Below, in pieces: positions 43,967-56,319 of a stretch of DNA of 64,000 nucleotides. The stretch is from positions 8,685,001-8,749,000 of the forward strand of contig JAINUG010000011.1 in assembly GCA_029706075.1 (NCBI GenBank), read 5' to 3'. Source of the DNA: Aldrovandia affinis. Taxonomy: Eukaryota > Chordata > Actinopteri > Notacanthiformes > Halosauridae. Below the pieces are notes generated by a model, which worked only from the letters and a program-made list of their open reading frames with translations, had not been told where the DNA came from and made no database searches. Each line of letters opens with the position of its first letter. Positions within the stretch are counted from its first letter, which is position 1. A program made the translations under genes and the position numbers.

Positions 43967-44123
43967 ATGCATGCTGTTCTTTTTGCTTTCAGTCATGCTG
44001 TTTTTGTTGACACTGTCAGTAAATAACAAAATATCGGTATCTGTATCAGCTGATTGTGTTATTTGAACAATCAGTATCAGTATCGTTCCAGAATTTTCAT
44101 ATTGGTGCATCCCTACTGAAAAG

Positions 44124-45315
44124 TACTCCTCAATGAGAAAGTTCTAAATAGGACTATTTGACACGTATGTCCTCCTGTATAAAGTGTAGTATGTTAAGTT
44201 AATAATTCTGTGCCAGTGTATATGTCGACACCACAAGGGTCTTTGCTGGGGAGGGTGAATGGATGATTAATGGAGGCAGTAATTATATTGCCATTTTTTG
44301 GTAGTATTAAAAAGAATGAGACTGGATTTTAAATAAAATAATATTTGGCCTCTGCTCTTTCAAAAGCTCTTCTGTCTGCAGAGCGCACTCCTCAGAAACT
44401 GCAATATCTAGTGACAATAATTGTGCTTTTTAAATGGTGCAATTGGAAAATTGACAACAATCTCATTTGATGAATGTCCTTCTGTGCAAATGGAATCACT
44501 TTTTAGTGTAAATAATGAGTTTGCCTCCTTTTTAAGGCAATTTTATCCAAGTTGAGTGTGTCTGAACACAAGGCAGACTCCCATTGGGAAATCTTATTCT
44601 TTATTGTGTGTTATTTGAGAACTTTGAGGCTTCTTCTGGCTTCTTTCCAGGCTGCTAAATTGCCAGTGAATTCAAGAAAAACAACTGAACACTGTGTCCT
44701 GACTTGGCACTAAGGTCTAATGCCTTATTTAAATATTGTCACATTCTTCTCATGAAGAATCTGCCACACTGCTCTCAGCCAATCAGGTACATGCAAGTAG
44801 CTCTGAAGCATTGCTCTCCTATAACACTCACACATATAGACGGTTTCACTGGAATGTTTGTACCATATATATTGGAGGGACACATCATCTAGGCATATAG
44901 CTGATATAAAAAATATAAATAAATTGATTTGGTCCCCCATAGTACTTCTGCTTTCACAGTTGTTGTTTTTGCTGGCTAGTTAACCACCATATATAAGTTA
45001 AGAGGAGTGGGCAATTCCTGTCCTAGGCTGGTGTGTATTTGTTTCCACCAGTTACCGTGGCTCGATTAGCTAATTAGCTGTATAGACTCATGTCGGTTCA
45101 TTCATTGATTATCCCACAGTAAAAAGTTGAATATTGGGACACAAGAACAGACTTCACCTGGCATTCGTAAGCTTATCAATAAATGTAGCTAAAATATACA
45201 TAATTAAGGGCAGAAGTTGGCATGAAATCAAAAGACTGATATAGCCCCCCTTGCCCATCCCTGATATTTAGCCATATAGTTGCCTATTTTAAAATAAAAG
45301 TGCGTTATGGGCAGT
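44124..45315. other. No gene recognised
   Basis: Includes a stretch at 45,005-45,080 (GGGCAATTCCTGTCCTAGGC...) resembling common fish hAT-type non-autonomous repeats. No coding region. Confidence 0.4.
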
Positions 45316-45630
45316 GCTGTCAGTGGCCAGAATTCACTGGGGGAACCCACCTAGTGGGGTTCGGTGGATTTTTGTTGGCGAATAGGGAAAAAAAAAAAAT
45401 AAAAATATATCACCATTAAAGTTGCCAGTTGATTACTTACATAATTATGAAACTTTTTTGTATGAAAAGATTTCTATAACTTTATATTTAAATATGCAAA
45501 TTAGGTGACATCTCATTAAATATGCATACCAAAACCAAACATCTTGATATTGGATAAAGCCAGACTTCTCAATCGATTTGGCACGTTCCTCCAAACTAAG
45601 GCCCATGACAACTTATTACAGTAGTAATGT
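45315..45630 (-). repeat. Dispersed repeat shared with 61,340-61,640
   Basis: In reverse complement this matches 61,340-61,640 in order. The shared blocks are AGTTTGGAGGAA(C/T)GTGCC with AAATCGATTGAGAA, GGCTTTATCCAATATC, ATTTGCATATTTAA, AAAAAAGTTTCATAATTAT, and GGTGATATATTTTT with TTTTCCCTATT. Both copies end near CTGACAGCACTG. It joins a Tc1-type terminus to the end of a hAT-like element. Confidence 0.8.
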
Positions 45631-45639
45631 TATCATAAA

Positions 45640-47390
45640 AGTAATACAAGTATTTACAGAACAGATTTCGGATACATCCTTTTTTCATTTTATTAGTCCG
45701 AAAATACTATGTACAGGTATTAAAAATGCGTTTTCTGCATGTTTTAAGAAGAACATTTATTAAATATCAGGAAATTAGCTGTTTGCATTATGCTACATTT
45801 TAACAGGCTGCTACAAAACCAAGGGTTTTAGGGTTTCTATATTTATATCTAGATAGATTCAGCTCATGACACAATTTTGGACAGTTGTGTGGCTGGCCTG
45901 CAATCCATCCACCAGCTCATTCAAATTACTGATTACATGCATTATAAGATTACAGTTGTGTGGCTGGCCAACATAAAAATTGCCTTTATTGAAATACTGT
46001 AGGTATTAAAGTTGAATTTATATTCTGAAATAGTGACATCCTGCAGTGTTTTTGCATGGATAAAAAATGTACAACGAACATTGATATTCTTCTGATCGAA
46101 AATGATGTCACCAAGTATGTAACTCCCAATTAGGAAGGGTAATATCTGGGTATGTAAAGTCACTCCCGCAAGAAAAAAGAAAAAGCATATTTTTAATGCA
46201 ATGACAAAAAAACCCTAAAGGCTTTGATCATATGTCACAGCACGCCAAAGCTAATTGTGGTGATAAGAGTTCCAGTGCTGGCAACATGTGCATCTGAATT
46301 TATAGGTCTCCTGCATGCATTGACTCTCAAAGCTGTAACTCCCAATTAGGAAGTCTCTTCATGTCAAGGCTTTGATCAGGCTCCCATTGTGGTATTGACT
46401 TTTGAGCTAATGTAACTTTTTACATTTTGAGCCATTACCAACCATCTGCTCAGAAAATCTTAGGGGACAATGGCTAAATGACTCAGGAGCCTGATACCAG
46501 GGGATTAACCCTGTGGCATTTGTGCGATTGCACGACTCCAATGTAAAATGCTAATTTCATTATCTTCTTTTTCTTCTTCTGCATTGTTTCTTAGCGGTGT
46601 AAACTAAATATATGATACAATGGTTAAATACAGGCAGGTAATATGAAAAAATAGAAACTAACCCCCCCAAAAAAGAAATGGATGGTAAAAAAAATGATGG
46701 GTTTCAAGTGATACATTTTTGGACGAAGGTCAAAAAAGAGGCTGGCATTTTGCAAATTTTGTCATCAAAGAACTGAATTCCTCTCCAACACCGGAGGTAA
46801 AATGATATGACCATACAAAATGTTATTATTTTTAATCATTTCATCAGCTTCCTTTCTGCCTCTGTTTGTTTTTCTTATTGCACATATTTAACATTAACCA
46901 TTTTTATTCACATTTCAGCTTAGGTTCCTTGCTCGGAAATTTCACTCATCATAAATTATTACAGTCTAGGCATATTGCTTTTTCTATTTATGTGTAACAG
47001 AACCACAGCCATAACAACAGCCCCCACCTCCTTTTATAGAGCATTGCTTCCTTCCAAAAGACATGATAATTAATCAAAAATTAAACAGTTTTCACAGAAC
47101 TGAAAGCATGGTCCATTATCTTGTCCTTGGCTTTCTCTGCGTATGTCTTGTGTAGGCGTTAACATTATTTATTAATTTCCTTGATTACGCAAGACTCCCT
47201 CAAATGAAATCACTACCTTAAACGAAACATCTGACATTGATCTCACTCTGAGTAAGGATAGAATATAGGCAGAGCAGATTTCTGGGAGTCTGATTGTTCT
47301 TACTGTACATATGGGCAATAAAAGGAGGGTACGCTTTTGTGTAGCTGATAAACATCAACATTTCATATGCAAAATCAGTTATTGGCTTCA
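45640..47390. other. No gene recognised
   Basis: GTAACTCCCAATTAGGAAG occurs twice (46,120 and 46,336), and CAGTTGTGTGGCTGGCC twice (45,890 and 45,954). No coding signal. Confidence 0.4.
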
Positions 47391-47399
47391 TTCTTAACA

Positions 47400-48077
47400 G
47401 ACCATTCTTAACAGGTCTGATTGATGGAGTGCTGCAGAAATGGTTGTCCCTCAGAGAAACGCTTAAGCTCCCTTAGAGTGGCTATTGGGTTCTTGGTCAC
47501 CTCCCTGACCAAGACCCTTCTTTCCCAATTACTGAGTTTGGCCAGACAGACAGCTCTAAGAAGAGCTGTGGTGGTTCCAAACTTCTTCCATTTCACAATG
47601 ATTGAGTCCACTGTGCTCCTGGGAACTTCCAATGCTTTAGAAATGTTTTTATACCATTCCCCAGATCTATGCCTTGACCCAATTTTATCTCAGAGGTCTA
47701 TGGAGAGTTCCTAGGACTTCATGGCTTGGTTTTTGCTCTGTCATGCACTGTGAACTCTGGGGCCTTATATAGACATGTGTGTGCCTTTCTAAATCATGTC
47801 CAATTAATTTAATTTGCCACAGATGGACTACAATCAAGTTCTAGAGAAATCTCATGGATGATCAAAGGGAACAGGATGCATCTGAACTCAATTTGGGGTG
47901 TCAGAGCAAAGGGCCTGAATACTGTAAATTACATATTTCATTTTTTTATTTTTAACAAATTTGAAACAATTTTGAAAAACTTGTTTTCGCTTTGTCATTA
48001 TGGGATATTGTGTGCAGATTGATTGCCAAACAATCTATTTAATCCATTTTAAATGAATACTTTCCAAAGCCATTGTA
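47400..48077 (-). pseudogene. Tc1-like element relic, N-terminal part
   Basis: The minus-strand frame from 47,632 reads MEVPRSTVDSIIVKWKKFGT, then AKLSNWERRVLVREVTKNP and ATLRELKRF, matching the second helix-turn-helix and linker of Tc1-family transposases. The first HTH and 5' UTR lie upstream (to ~48,077) with a TA-bounded terminus reading TACAATGGCTTTGGAAAGTA. The catalytic part is missing. Confidence 0.85.
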
Positions 48078-48600
48078 TATACAGTCAACTCCAAAATATA
48101 AAACATATTGAGGAGGATCTTTGACCATTCCTCCATACAGAATCTTTAAAGATCCTTTGTTCTGCACTTGTGGACTGCCCGCTTCAATTCACACCACAAC
48201 ATTTTCAATTCTGTAGGTTCAAGTCTGATGGCCATTGCAAAATCTGTCATTTCGTGGTCAGTTTACCATTTCTTAGTTGATTTTGAGGTATGCTTGGGAT
48301 CATTGTCTTGCTGAAAGATCCATTTGCGGCCAAGTTTCAGCTTCCTGGCAGAGGAATCCAGAGTTTTGGTCAAAATGTATTGGTACTTGTTGGAGTTCAT
48401 GATTTCATTGACCTTAACAAGAGCTCCAGGACCCATAGATGCAAAACATACCAAAAGATCAAAGATCCACCACCATATTTCACTATAGGTATGATATTGT
48501 TTTCAACATAAGCATCTTTCTTCCATCGCAAAAACCCATCACTGTAGTGCATGGCTAAAATGTTGGTCTCATCGACCATAACACCTGGTTCCAATCAGAG
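48078..48600 (-). pseudogene. Second Tc1-like relic, catalytic C-terminal part
   Basis: Minus-strand pieces: MEPGVMVDETNI (~48,594; family SDE/DET), YGGGSLIFW, then MGPGALVKVNEIMNS, YILTKTLDSSARKLKLG and WIFQQDNDPKHTSKSTKKW (~48,265-48,320). The last carries the second catalytic Asp of the DDE triad. Frameshifts interrupt it. It ends at a TACAGTCAACTCCAAAATAT terminus at 48,078 abutting the other Tc1 relic. The two are separate truncated copies, because the catalytic half lies upstream of the DNA-binding half on this strand. Confidence 0.85.
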
Positions 48601-48679
48601 CTCAGCATTACCTGTATTGTTTATTTTATACAGCCTTTTTTGCTCATCTTTATCAAGGGTCTGAATAAGTCACCGGCTT

Positions 48680-48780
48680 CAAACCAATCTTGCTGCACTT
48701 CTCTGCACTTTATCGAGAGCAACCACACCATATTTTTTGTAAAATATGGAGGCTGACATCAGTGCTGCCAGGTAAATACT
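48680..48780 (-). pseudogene. Short LINE C-terminal scrap
   Basis: The minus-strand frame reads FYKKYGVVALDKVQRSAARL, resembling the VxxLEKVQRRAAR segment at the end of LINE reverse transcriptases. Very short. Confidence 0.4.
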
Positions 48781-48789
48781 ATAATACTG

Positions 48790-51700
48790 GTAGACAATTA
48801 AAACACAATAGGCATAGGAATCACCCACCTTTAGAACAGTGTGTTTGTTTTTAGTATTAATAATCATTTCACTATTACTTTTGGTACATTGTGTACTCTT
48901 GTATAGAGTTTGGTAATTATGTCAATGCACTGCATACATGGTGTACCCTTGCCAAAAATGATCTTTGTTCATGTTGTCAAATCACACACTGTAACCTTGT
49001 TTCATGTGTATATTTTCAAAGGGTCTGCCAGCAATTTCAACTTATTTATCATTATGCAGCATAATGTTCTGTTTTCATATAGGGAATGTATTAAACTAAT
49101 GTAAAATGCAAAGGAAATAATATATAATAACACTGACACAAAATAACACTAAGAAAGTTTTGCCGTGACTGGTAAAGACTGCCACATTACTGAAACTCTA
49201 GTTTCCATGGCAACTCAGAAGCCTTAAAACATTTCTTCCCCAGCAGTTACTATTGACATGGACAGCTAGTCAAGCGGTTTAATTCCTTAAAATACAGCAG
49301 GGGCAAAAAAACTGAAAGCCAACACAGTCTTGTGAGAGGACATGCCTAGCTATGGTCATGTGTCCTTAGAATGTGAAGATATGGGAAATGATCCTGCCCA
49401 CCAGCATTTAAGTGCACATGAGTTTTTGTTTTTCATTTTTTTAATTACTGCTTTTCTTGAAGACATTACTTCAGGTGTCCTCCAGCAATTAAAATCAAAC
49501 GTAATCTTTTATTGTGTCATAAACTTTTGACGAGGATGACTAAAAACACAAAACATTGAGAGAGCTAAAAGGAGAGGCCACCCACACTTAGTTACTGACC
49601 TCAACAAAAGTGGGACGAGAAGAGACATAAATACCTCAAGCTCACCTACACAGATTATTACAGCTGGCAAATGAAATGAATGAAAACCAACACAGATCCC
49701 ACCATGGGTTAAAAAAAAGGTGATCGTAGGAGGAAGAAAAGATGAAGCTAATAGTCATTAAAGCTGTGATGTTCCTTCCCACGTGTACAGAACTCTGACT
49801 GAAAGGCTTTTTAATAAGCCTGTCATACAGCATGTGATTACGACAGCTGTTAACAATTCATGACACATTATGCAAAGATCCACGATTAGGAGATACCAGG
49901 TCCACTTACCTGCCAGTTCTAAATCCGGTAACCACACAAAACTGATCTGATACCGCTGAGAAGAGTTGTCCAATATTTGTCAAATAATCACCCACAGGAA
50001 GTGTGTTATGCCACTAGATGTCATTATTTCTATTTATAGAAAACGGCCCCATTTCATTATCCATTTCAGGTGAGCTGGTTGAAATTCTCTGTGCTCAAAC
50101 AAGATTTATTTTCTGCGTGCATGAGATGTTACACCACTACGTATAATTTCTGTTTTATTTTACACAAATGTCAAGCTTTTGCCTCCTTGTCATTACAGAC
50201 CTCAAAAGTGCAATCATAATGGAGTTTTTAGAGTAAGCTATGGAAAACCATTAGAGTTTTGGGGCTATGGGGCCATCACATTACTTAAGCTGATTGAAAA
50301 CTGAAAAATAATTTTGTCTGGACTTATTTATTAACAAGGCTTTGATTTTTACAGAATTACTTTATGCTTGAATGTTTCTGTGTCTGATTTAAGAAAAAAA
50401 GATATACAATATAGTAAATTGATTTTGGGCCCAAAAGGTTAGCAGATATCCTCTCTGGCATGCTACACATGAGCAGATGTGGATTCATTCAGAATAGCAG
50501 AACAAAGCTTGACTCTGAGGTAAAATGAGCAGATGTTTCAATAAATACTGTAAAGTACTTTAGACTCCTTGCCAGACTGGGGGTACAGTGTGTGTGTGTA
50601 TGTGTTTATGTCTGTTGTTGTGACATGGAATTTGACAATACATGGCTTGGCTTACAGGCTGGTGAATCTCCAAAGTGATCCTTTGTGTGCATTCAATAAA
50701 ACGCACTTCAGGCCCTCCTTGCAGATGTGGGAGTTTTGAAAAACCAAGGCGGAAGAGTTTGTGAAATATGTCAAATACAAAATCCCTGATTATTTCCTTA
50801 GGGCAGGGGTTTTTAACTCTGTATGCTGGTTTTCATTCCAACCAATTTCTTGATTAATTAAATGTGTTTAGGTTTCATAGTTTTGTGCTGAAATAGATTT
50901 TAAGACAGTGCAGGTTTGACTCATTACTGTTTACTTTGTCTTTGAACTCTTCATTTTCCACAGCATTAGTGGAAAATTCGTTTTAATGACCAGGTATCCA
51001 CACTCTCAGCATTTAAGACCACTGATTTAAGTTGGTAGGTCTATCAATAACTGTAAAAATGTAATCTCTTTCCAAATTTTTTCCAAGTCCTTTAATAAAT
51101 AGAGAATATTCATCCTTTGTAATATGAATATCTGTTCCTGACATAATGTAGCATTAAGAGCGTGAATTATACATGCCACATAAAATTATCACTCATTAGA
51201 CATCAAAAGTCTGATAAAAAATTAAAAGGTAAAAAGGTATACATTCCCTCCTGCACCCTTAGTTTCTCTCACAAAAGCTCATAGCTCACACCACAGCTGC
51301 AGTCCTCTTAGCTTAAGCTCCAGTGATGAAGACCTTAGGTGGAAGGACCCCTAGTGGTGCAATGGGTTCATAGAGAAGGTTGGGACATACTGTGACCAGC
51401 TCCTCCTGTGTAATGCTGCAAGATCCTGGACTCAATCTCTCTTTAACTTTGCAGAAATACACATGCTTGTTTTGTATCTCACAATACAGTGTGGTAATGG
51501 TGATTACTGAAATTGCTAAACTGTGTTGTGAAAAATATGTACCTTTAATTGGGAGTCAATGTTAAGTGTATATAGAAGGACTGAACTCCAATATTGTTGA
51601 ACTAAAGCAGACTTGAACTAAAGCCACATTAACGTGTTGGTGTGTTACTGAAAGTGTGGCTAGAGCTGTTGAAAATGGATTATGCAGCAAATGTATGACT

Positions 51701-52200
51701 GTTAATAATAACCATATATCATCTTATATATCACTTATTTTCCTGCGAATACGAACTGCTTTTGCTTTCTCTTGTACACCCGCCATAAGCTCAGTTTATG
51801 TAATCAAACCGCATTTGCTTGCAAACAGCCCACAGCGGATCTACGGTTTATTCATCAAAGGCAGTTTGTGTCCAAATGCACTCTGGGTCATTGTTTAAGG
51901 TGAACACCCTCAATTGGCCCGGGGGCGGTCAGCTTATGTCCAAAGACGGCACCCGTGTGTGCTTTCTTCAAAGGTTGAAAGCTGTTGTGGATACAGTAAC
52001 ATCCCAATATGTGGTTTACATGCCTGCTTGGACTCTGATTATGATTATTTATATAATCCATTTGTTTAGCAGGTGGACTGTACAAAGAATCAACTTACAT
52101 TTTTTGAGTGTGAACCTTCTGCTAGCTACTACATATCTACAGTACAATCAACATATAAAGCTAGATATTTTACTGAAAGCAATTCTGGTTAGGTTAGGTG
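48790..52200. other. No gene recognised
   Basis: A segment at 50,800-51,020 (GGGGTTTTTAACTCTGTATG, TTTTCATTCCAACCAATTTC) resembles widespread fish non-autonomous DNA-transposon ends. No coding or RNA gene was identified. Confidence 0.4.
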
Positions 52201-52206
52201 CCTCGC

Positions 52207-52300
52207 TCACGGGCATATAATGGCAGTACTCCCTTGTGGGACTCGAACCCGCGACCTATTGGTCAATGAGCTGAGCTGTAGCCGGCAGGCCGACGGGCCC
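52207..52300 (-). mobile_element. tRNA-related SINE head/tail fragment
   Basis: Minus strand: TACAGCTCAGCTCATTGACC (A-box-like) followed by GGTCGCGGGTTCGAGTCCCA (strong B box). The spacing is close to that of a tRNA. The following GC-rich body (52,300-52,590) is unassigned. I treat it as SINE-derived rather than a tRNA gene because no acceptor stem closes. Confidence 0.5.
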
Positions 52301-52882
52301 CCTTTATGCAAGCTGACCACCCCCTCCCACGCCCACCTGCCTCCTGCCTGGGGGCCACAATCAACCAGAGGGGGTTGCCAGTGCACAATGAGATGTGGAA
52401 ATCCTTCCCAATTGAAACCTCCTCCTATCCAGGGAGACACTACAGCCATTATCGCTGCCCTGCGGGGCTGCCAGCTGCGGCATGGTCCAGCTCTGGCATG
52501 GTCCAGATTCAATACCAGACCATGAGGCCCATCCACTCCACTGGACAGGATGAGCCCCCACCGGCCCCCTCCCTTGCTCTGAAATGAAAGCACCCGATGC
52601 GCTGGGCGGCAGCGATTGGTCAGCCTGGGCTCCCCACTCAATACTGCTGAAAGTCTGCAATAATTCATGCGTTCCACTTACATAACCATCATCACCCATC
52701 ACTGCAGAGGCAGGCAGTGTTTCAGTGGCTCTGGTTTGGGGGGGGCTTATCTGTCCACAACCCTAACGCGATACAGGGAGACCTGATTTCACTCCAGTTG
52801 TCATTGATATACGATAGTTTTACAGATGCTCAGCACAGTGAATTCAATGTTACCGAAAAAAGAAGGAAAGAGAGAGAGGTTA

Positions 52883-52925
52883 TTAATAATAATAATAATA
52901 ATAATAATAATTATTATTATTATTA
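52883..52925. repeat. (AAT)n(ATT)n perfect hairpin microsatellite
   Basis: An AAT run turns directly into an ATT run, forming a self-complementary tract. Confidence 0.95.
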
Positions 52926-53044
52926 ATGTCACAGCCAAGATTTGATTAAGTGACTTCTTGTTATATATTTGACTGATGTGTATGCTTTTGCAATATATAC
53001 TTATTGTATGTCATGCTAAAAATGATGCACTTGAATTGAGTGAA

Positions 53045-53092
53045 AGAGAGAGAAGAGCAAAAGAGAGAGAGAGAGAGGGAGAGAGAGAGAGC
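53045..53092. repeat. (GA)n microsatellite
   Basis: GAGAGA with AAG and GGA interruptions. Confidence 0.95.
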
Positions 53093-54514
53093 ACATTTGA
53101 TATTGTGGGTGTTTGCTCAAAGGTCCTGCTTAGCAGATATGTCATATGTTCAGACCCTCCCCTTGTGGTAGGGGGTGGGGGATTGTGATGAAAATCAATA
53201 AGCTTGATTGTTATTTGCGATTTGATGCTTCTTGATATTTCTCTATTTACTCAATGGCAGCAGTAAACCCCATCTGTCCATGTCCAGGCACAATTTACAC
53301 ATCTTGCCTCTTTTCATGGCTCAATGCACCCAATAGGTTTCCCTCAGAGAGACATGGCAAGGAAATTCCACTGTAATTTGTTTATGCATAGCAAAAAAAT
53401 GAAGGGAGGACAGCTTCTATTAACCACCCTCATTTTCTCTACACTCTTCTGGTATTTTACCTGTTTCCTGGTTTTGTGGGCTCTGGCCTGCCTGCAAGGC
53501 CTGCCGTTCATAGCCTGCCTGCAAGGCCTGTACTTTCTGGCTTGTCTCCCTTCTAGCCTGATCATATGCACGGGAAGTGGGGGTGCCGCGGGTGCTGCTG
53601 TCATGAACAATTTTCTTATATAGTATAAGTATATCATATTTACAATAAAGACAAAAATTGTGTTCCTCTGTGTCTGTGTATCATAATTGGCCTGAAACTG
53701 CGCGAGGTACCGAACGGAAATAAAAAATTGACTAATCACCTGATAGGCACACACACAAAAAATCGGTATCAACATAGCTAGCAGTGCAGGCAAGCAAGTT
53801 AGCAAGCTAGCTATCAAGGAATAACCATTGATTGAGCTGTTGTGTTTTTACATTTTTATCAAAAATATCTCAAAAATGAATGAGCTAATTCTTCCTAAAG
53901 CCTGCAACAACAACAACAAAAACACTACCGATGGCAGCTGAGCTTTGTGACTGTCTTCGTGATTATAAGATAAGACCTGATTTAAAAAAAAAAAAAAAAC
54001 AACCACTGTGCAGCACAAGTTGTTTAGTCAATGAAATAAAAAAAAACATTGTAACTATTGTAGGGAGCAGTGGTAGCTAGCTCACCATGAAGCGACTGTT
54101 TCTATGCGTGCCTCCATATTTGTTTATGTATCGCTCTTTGCCTTCCTAGCCAGGTTCCAGGCAGGGCTGCAGCTCTGTGGCAGCCAGCACTAGCATGCTG
54201 TTAATATGTTATCTTGTTTTCATCGTTCTGGCCGTGTCCTTATACTCATCACTACAATTTAAATATGTATTTAATAACTTGAAACACTAAGTAACTAAAT
54301 ATGTTATATATTTCGCATGTCAGGGAACTAAATTCTGCAGCAAAATGATACCAAACAATAATATTAAATCCCTGTTGCATTATTATGATGTTATATTTTT
54401 TTTGTTTAGTATTTCAGCACCCCTAAGTCAAAACATCTTCCTGCGTTCTAGAGTCAGGTTCTAGAGTCAGATGATCACCTAGAGAGGCCCTAGTCAAAGT
54501 GTCACTCAGGGACA

Positions 54515-54690
54515 CAGCGATGCACAGAGACTCACAGTCCTAAACACAGACTCACAATCCTATACAGAGATTCACAATCCTACACAGACACACAGTCCTA
54601 AACAGAGATTCACAGAGACTCACAGTCCTAAACACAGACTCACAGTCCTAAACAGAGATTCACAATCCTACACAGATTCACAGTCCCACC
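54515..54690. repeat. ~20-22-bp minisatellite
   Basis: Repeats of ACAGACTCACAGTCCTAAAC and variants (AGAGATTCACAATCCTACAC), alternating in a two-unit higher-order pattern. Confidence 0.85.
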
Positions 54691-54699
54691 CAGAAAGAC

Positions 54700-55650
54700 C
54701 CTCAAATTTACCAATGTTTGTAATGTGACCAAACGTTGCTCAGCATGTCTGACTAAAGAGATAAATGCATTAACCAGATTAAAAGAGCATTGAACTGCAC
54801 AGGGGTATATAAAGCAGACAACTCCCTTATGTCCCCTTAGCTCTGCATCTCCAAGTATGCTAATCTGCAAAGCACTACATGAAACACACGATCGATACCT
54901 TTTCCTTTATCATATTGATTTCTTAGTAACTCAGTACTGAGGATCTAAGGAGCACAATTTAGCGAAAGCCAATTGTTTATACCTGACACCTGCGGCCCAG
55001 AAAATTGCAAGCCTTGCCTGGAAATAGCTTTGCATTTTCTAATTACCAAACTGACATTTCAATGCTGTCCGGCCCATTCTGGCATGGCTGTCTGGTCTTG
55101 TTGCAGAGGCCCTCGGGCTCCTGAATACTGAATGGACCCAAGAGAACAGCAGCGGGTTCAGTGACTCCACAGGTCAAAGGTCAGTGGGTCATAGGCTAAG
55201 GGTTCAACCCTCAGCAGAGTTGGTGTCATTAAAAAAAAAGTAATACATTCTCTCTCTGTTTGGGGCTCATCATTACAGATATGAGTTTAGGCAATGGCTT
55301 TGTGATGGCCTGACCCCTTGTCATACACGTTAAATGTCTAGGTTTGACTGCTTTGCACAAATTGGGAATAGTTCTCACCCAGATGACCTAACCAACCTCT
55401 AACACAACACACAAGAGCAGAGAAGACTAAAGGGAAAACCAGGGCCTGAATTCTGAGTGCTGTTAAGGCATGACCTTTGAGTTTTCAAAGCAAGTCTAAA
55501 CACATTAGTCAATAACTATACTTTTGTTAAAAAAAATGTTTTTTTCCTATGTGTTTGTCTCTGGACTCTGACTTCAATGCCACTTCAATCTAATCAAATT
55601 CTGGAAAAAATGTGGCAGCAAGAAGACACCTCATGAAAAGCCAATAAAGG

Positions 55651-55693
<43 letters not shown>

Positions 55694-56125
55694 GTACAAA
55701 TACATATTTTCAGATTTCATCATTTGTGTGTAGGATGTTTTTCAATTGCAACCTTTTTGTGATTGGGCATAACACATCAGTTTATACATCAAAATAAATA
55801 TAATTTCATGCTCTTTCCAATGATGCATAATTTGCCTATTGTTTCTATTTCCATTTCCAAGAGGGAAGTGTTAGACTGAGTGTAAATGGGTGTGTATGTG
55901 GCTAGGCACACACCCATATATATATAGAATAATGCATTAGGCAGATATAGGTTAATATTATCATCGAAATGGTTCTCCACACACTGAGGCCACAGCCACA
56001 GCTCAGTCCAGCCAAAATTTAAATCTTCTCATATGGTTATAAAAATGGTGCATTCACAGGCAATATTGTGGCAGGACACAAGATTACTCAAAGCACATTC
56101 TACACCATTCAAGGCGATGGCTGCT
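54700..56125. other. No gene recognised; (ATT)n at 55,652-55,693
   Basis: Only the trinucleotide microsatellite stands out. Confidence 0.45.
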
Positions 56126-56132
56126 CCTTACT

Positions 56133-56278
56133 AATGTGGCTCAGTAGGTAGAGCATGGCACTGACAACGCTTAGGTTGTGGGTTTGCTGCCCATTGGGTA
56201 CACATACAGTATATTTAAAAATGTATGCATTCACTACTGTAAGTTGCTTTGGATAGAAGCATCTGCTAAATTGCATAT
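56133..56278 (+). mobile_element. tRNA-derived SINE (HpaI-like tail)
   Basis: It starts GTGGCTCAGTAGGTAGAGCA (tRNA A-box region), then GGTTGTGGGTTTGCTGCCCA (a mutated B box). The 3' part GTAAGTTGCTTTGGATAGAA followed by GCATCTGCTAAATTGCAT matches the tail typical of HpaI-type fish SINEs and their L2-like LINE partners. Confidence 0.85.
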
Positions 56279-56319
56279 TTTATATATATATAATATGATA
56301 TTATATTACTAAGTTAACA

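Larger units (their letters stand above)
41437..44115. mobile_element. Outer hAT element with 8-bp duplication
   Basis: It is flanked by exact CTGAAAAG copies (41,429-41,436 and 44,116-44,123). The right end reads ATATTGGTGCATCCCTA, a classic hAT terminus. The left starts TAGGTATTAGCCGATATT, its diverged mirror (consensus-like TAGGGATGCACCGATAT). Without the nested element it is only about 0.41 kb and non-autonomous. Confidence 0.85.
52700..54475. other. No gene recognised; simple repeats
   Basis: Includes (AAT)n/(ATT)n at 52,883-52,925, (GA)n at 53,045-53,092 and an A-run at 53,981. The 157-codon minus-strand frame (53,344-53,817) has no motif I know. A short CTGCCTGCAAGGCCTG direct repeat (53,489, 53,515) accounts for part of it. 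Confidence 0.4.

Noticed and set aside
52207..52300. Functional tRNA gene
   Set aside because: A- and B-box-like sequences are present, but I could not close an acceptor stem. The sequence continues into a repeat-like body.
53344..53817. 157-residue minus-strand protein
   Set aside because: There is no recognisable domain. The sequence includes direct repeats and has no conserved start context.
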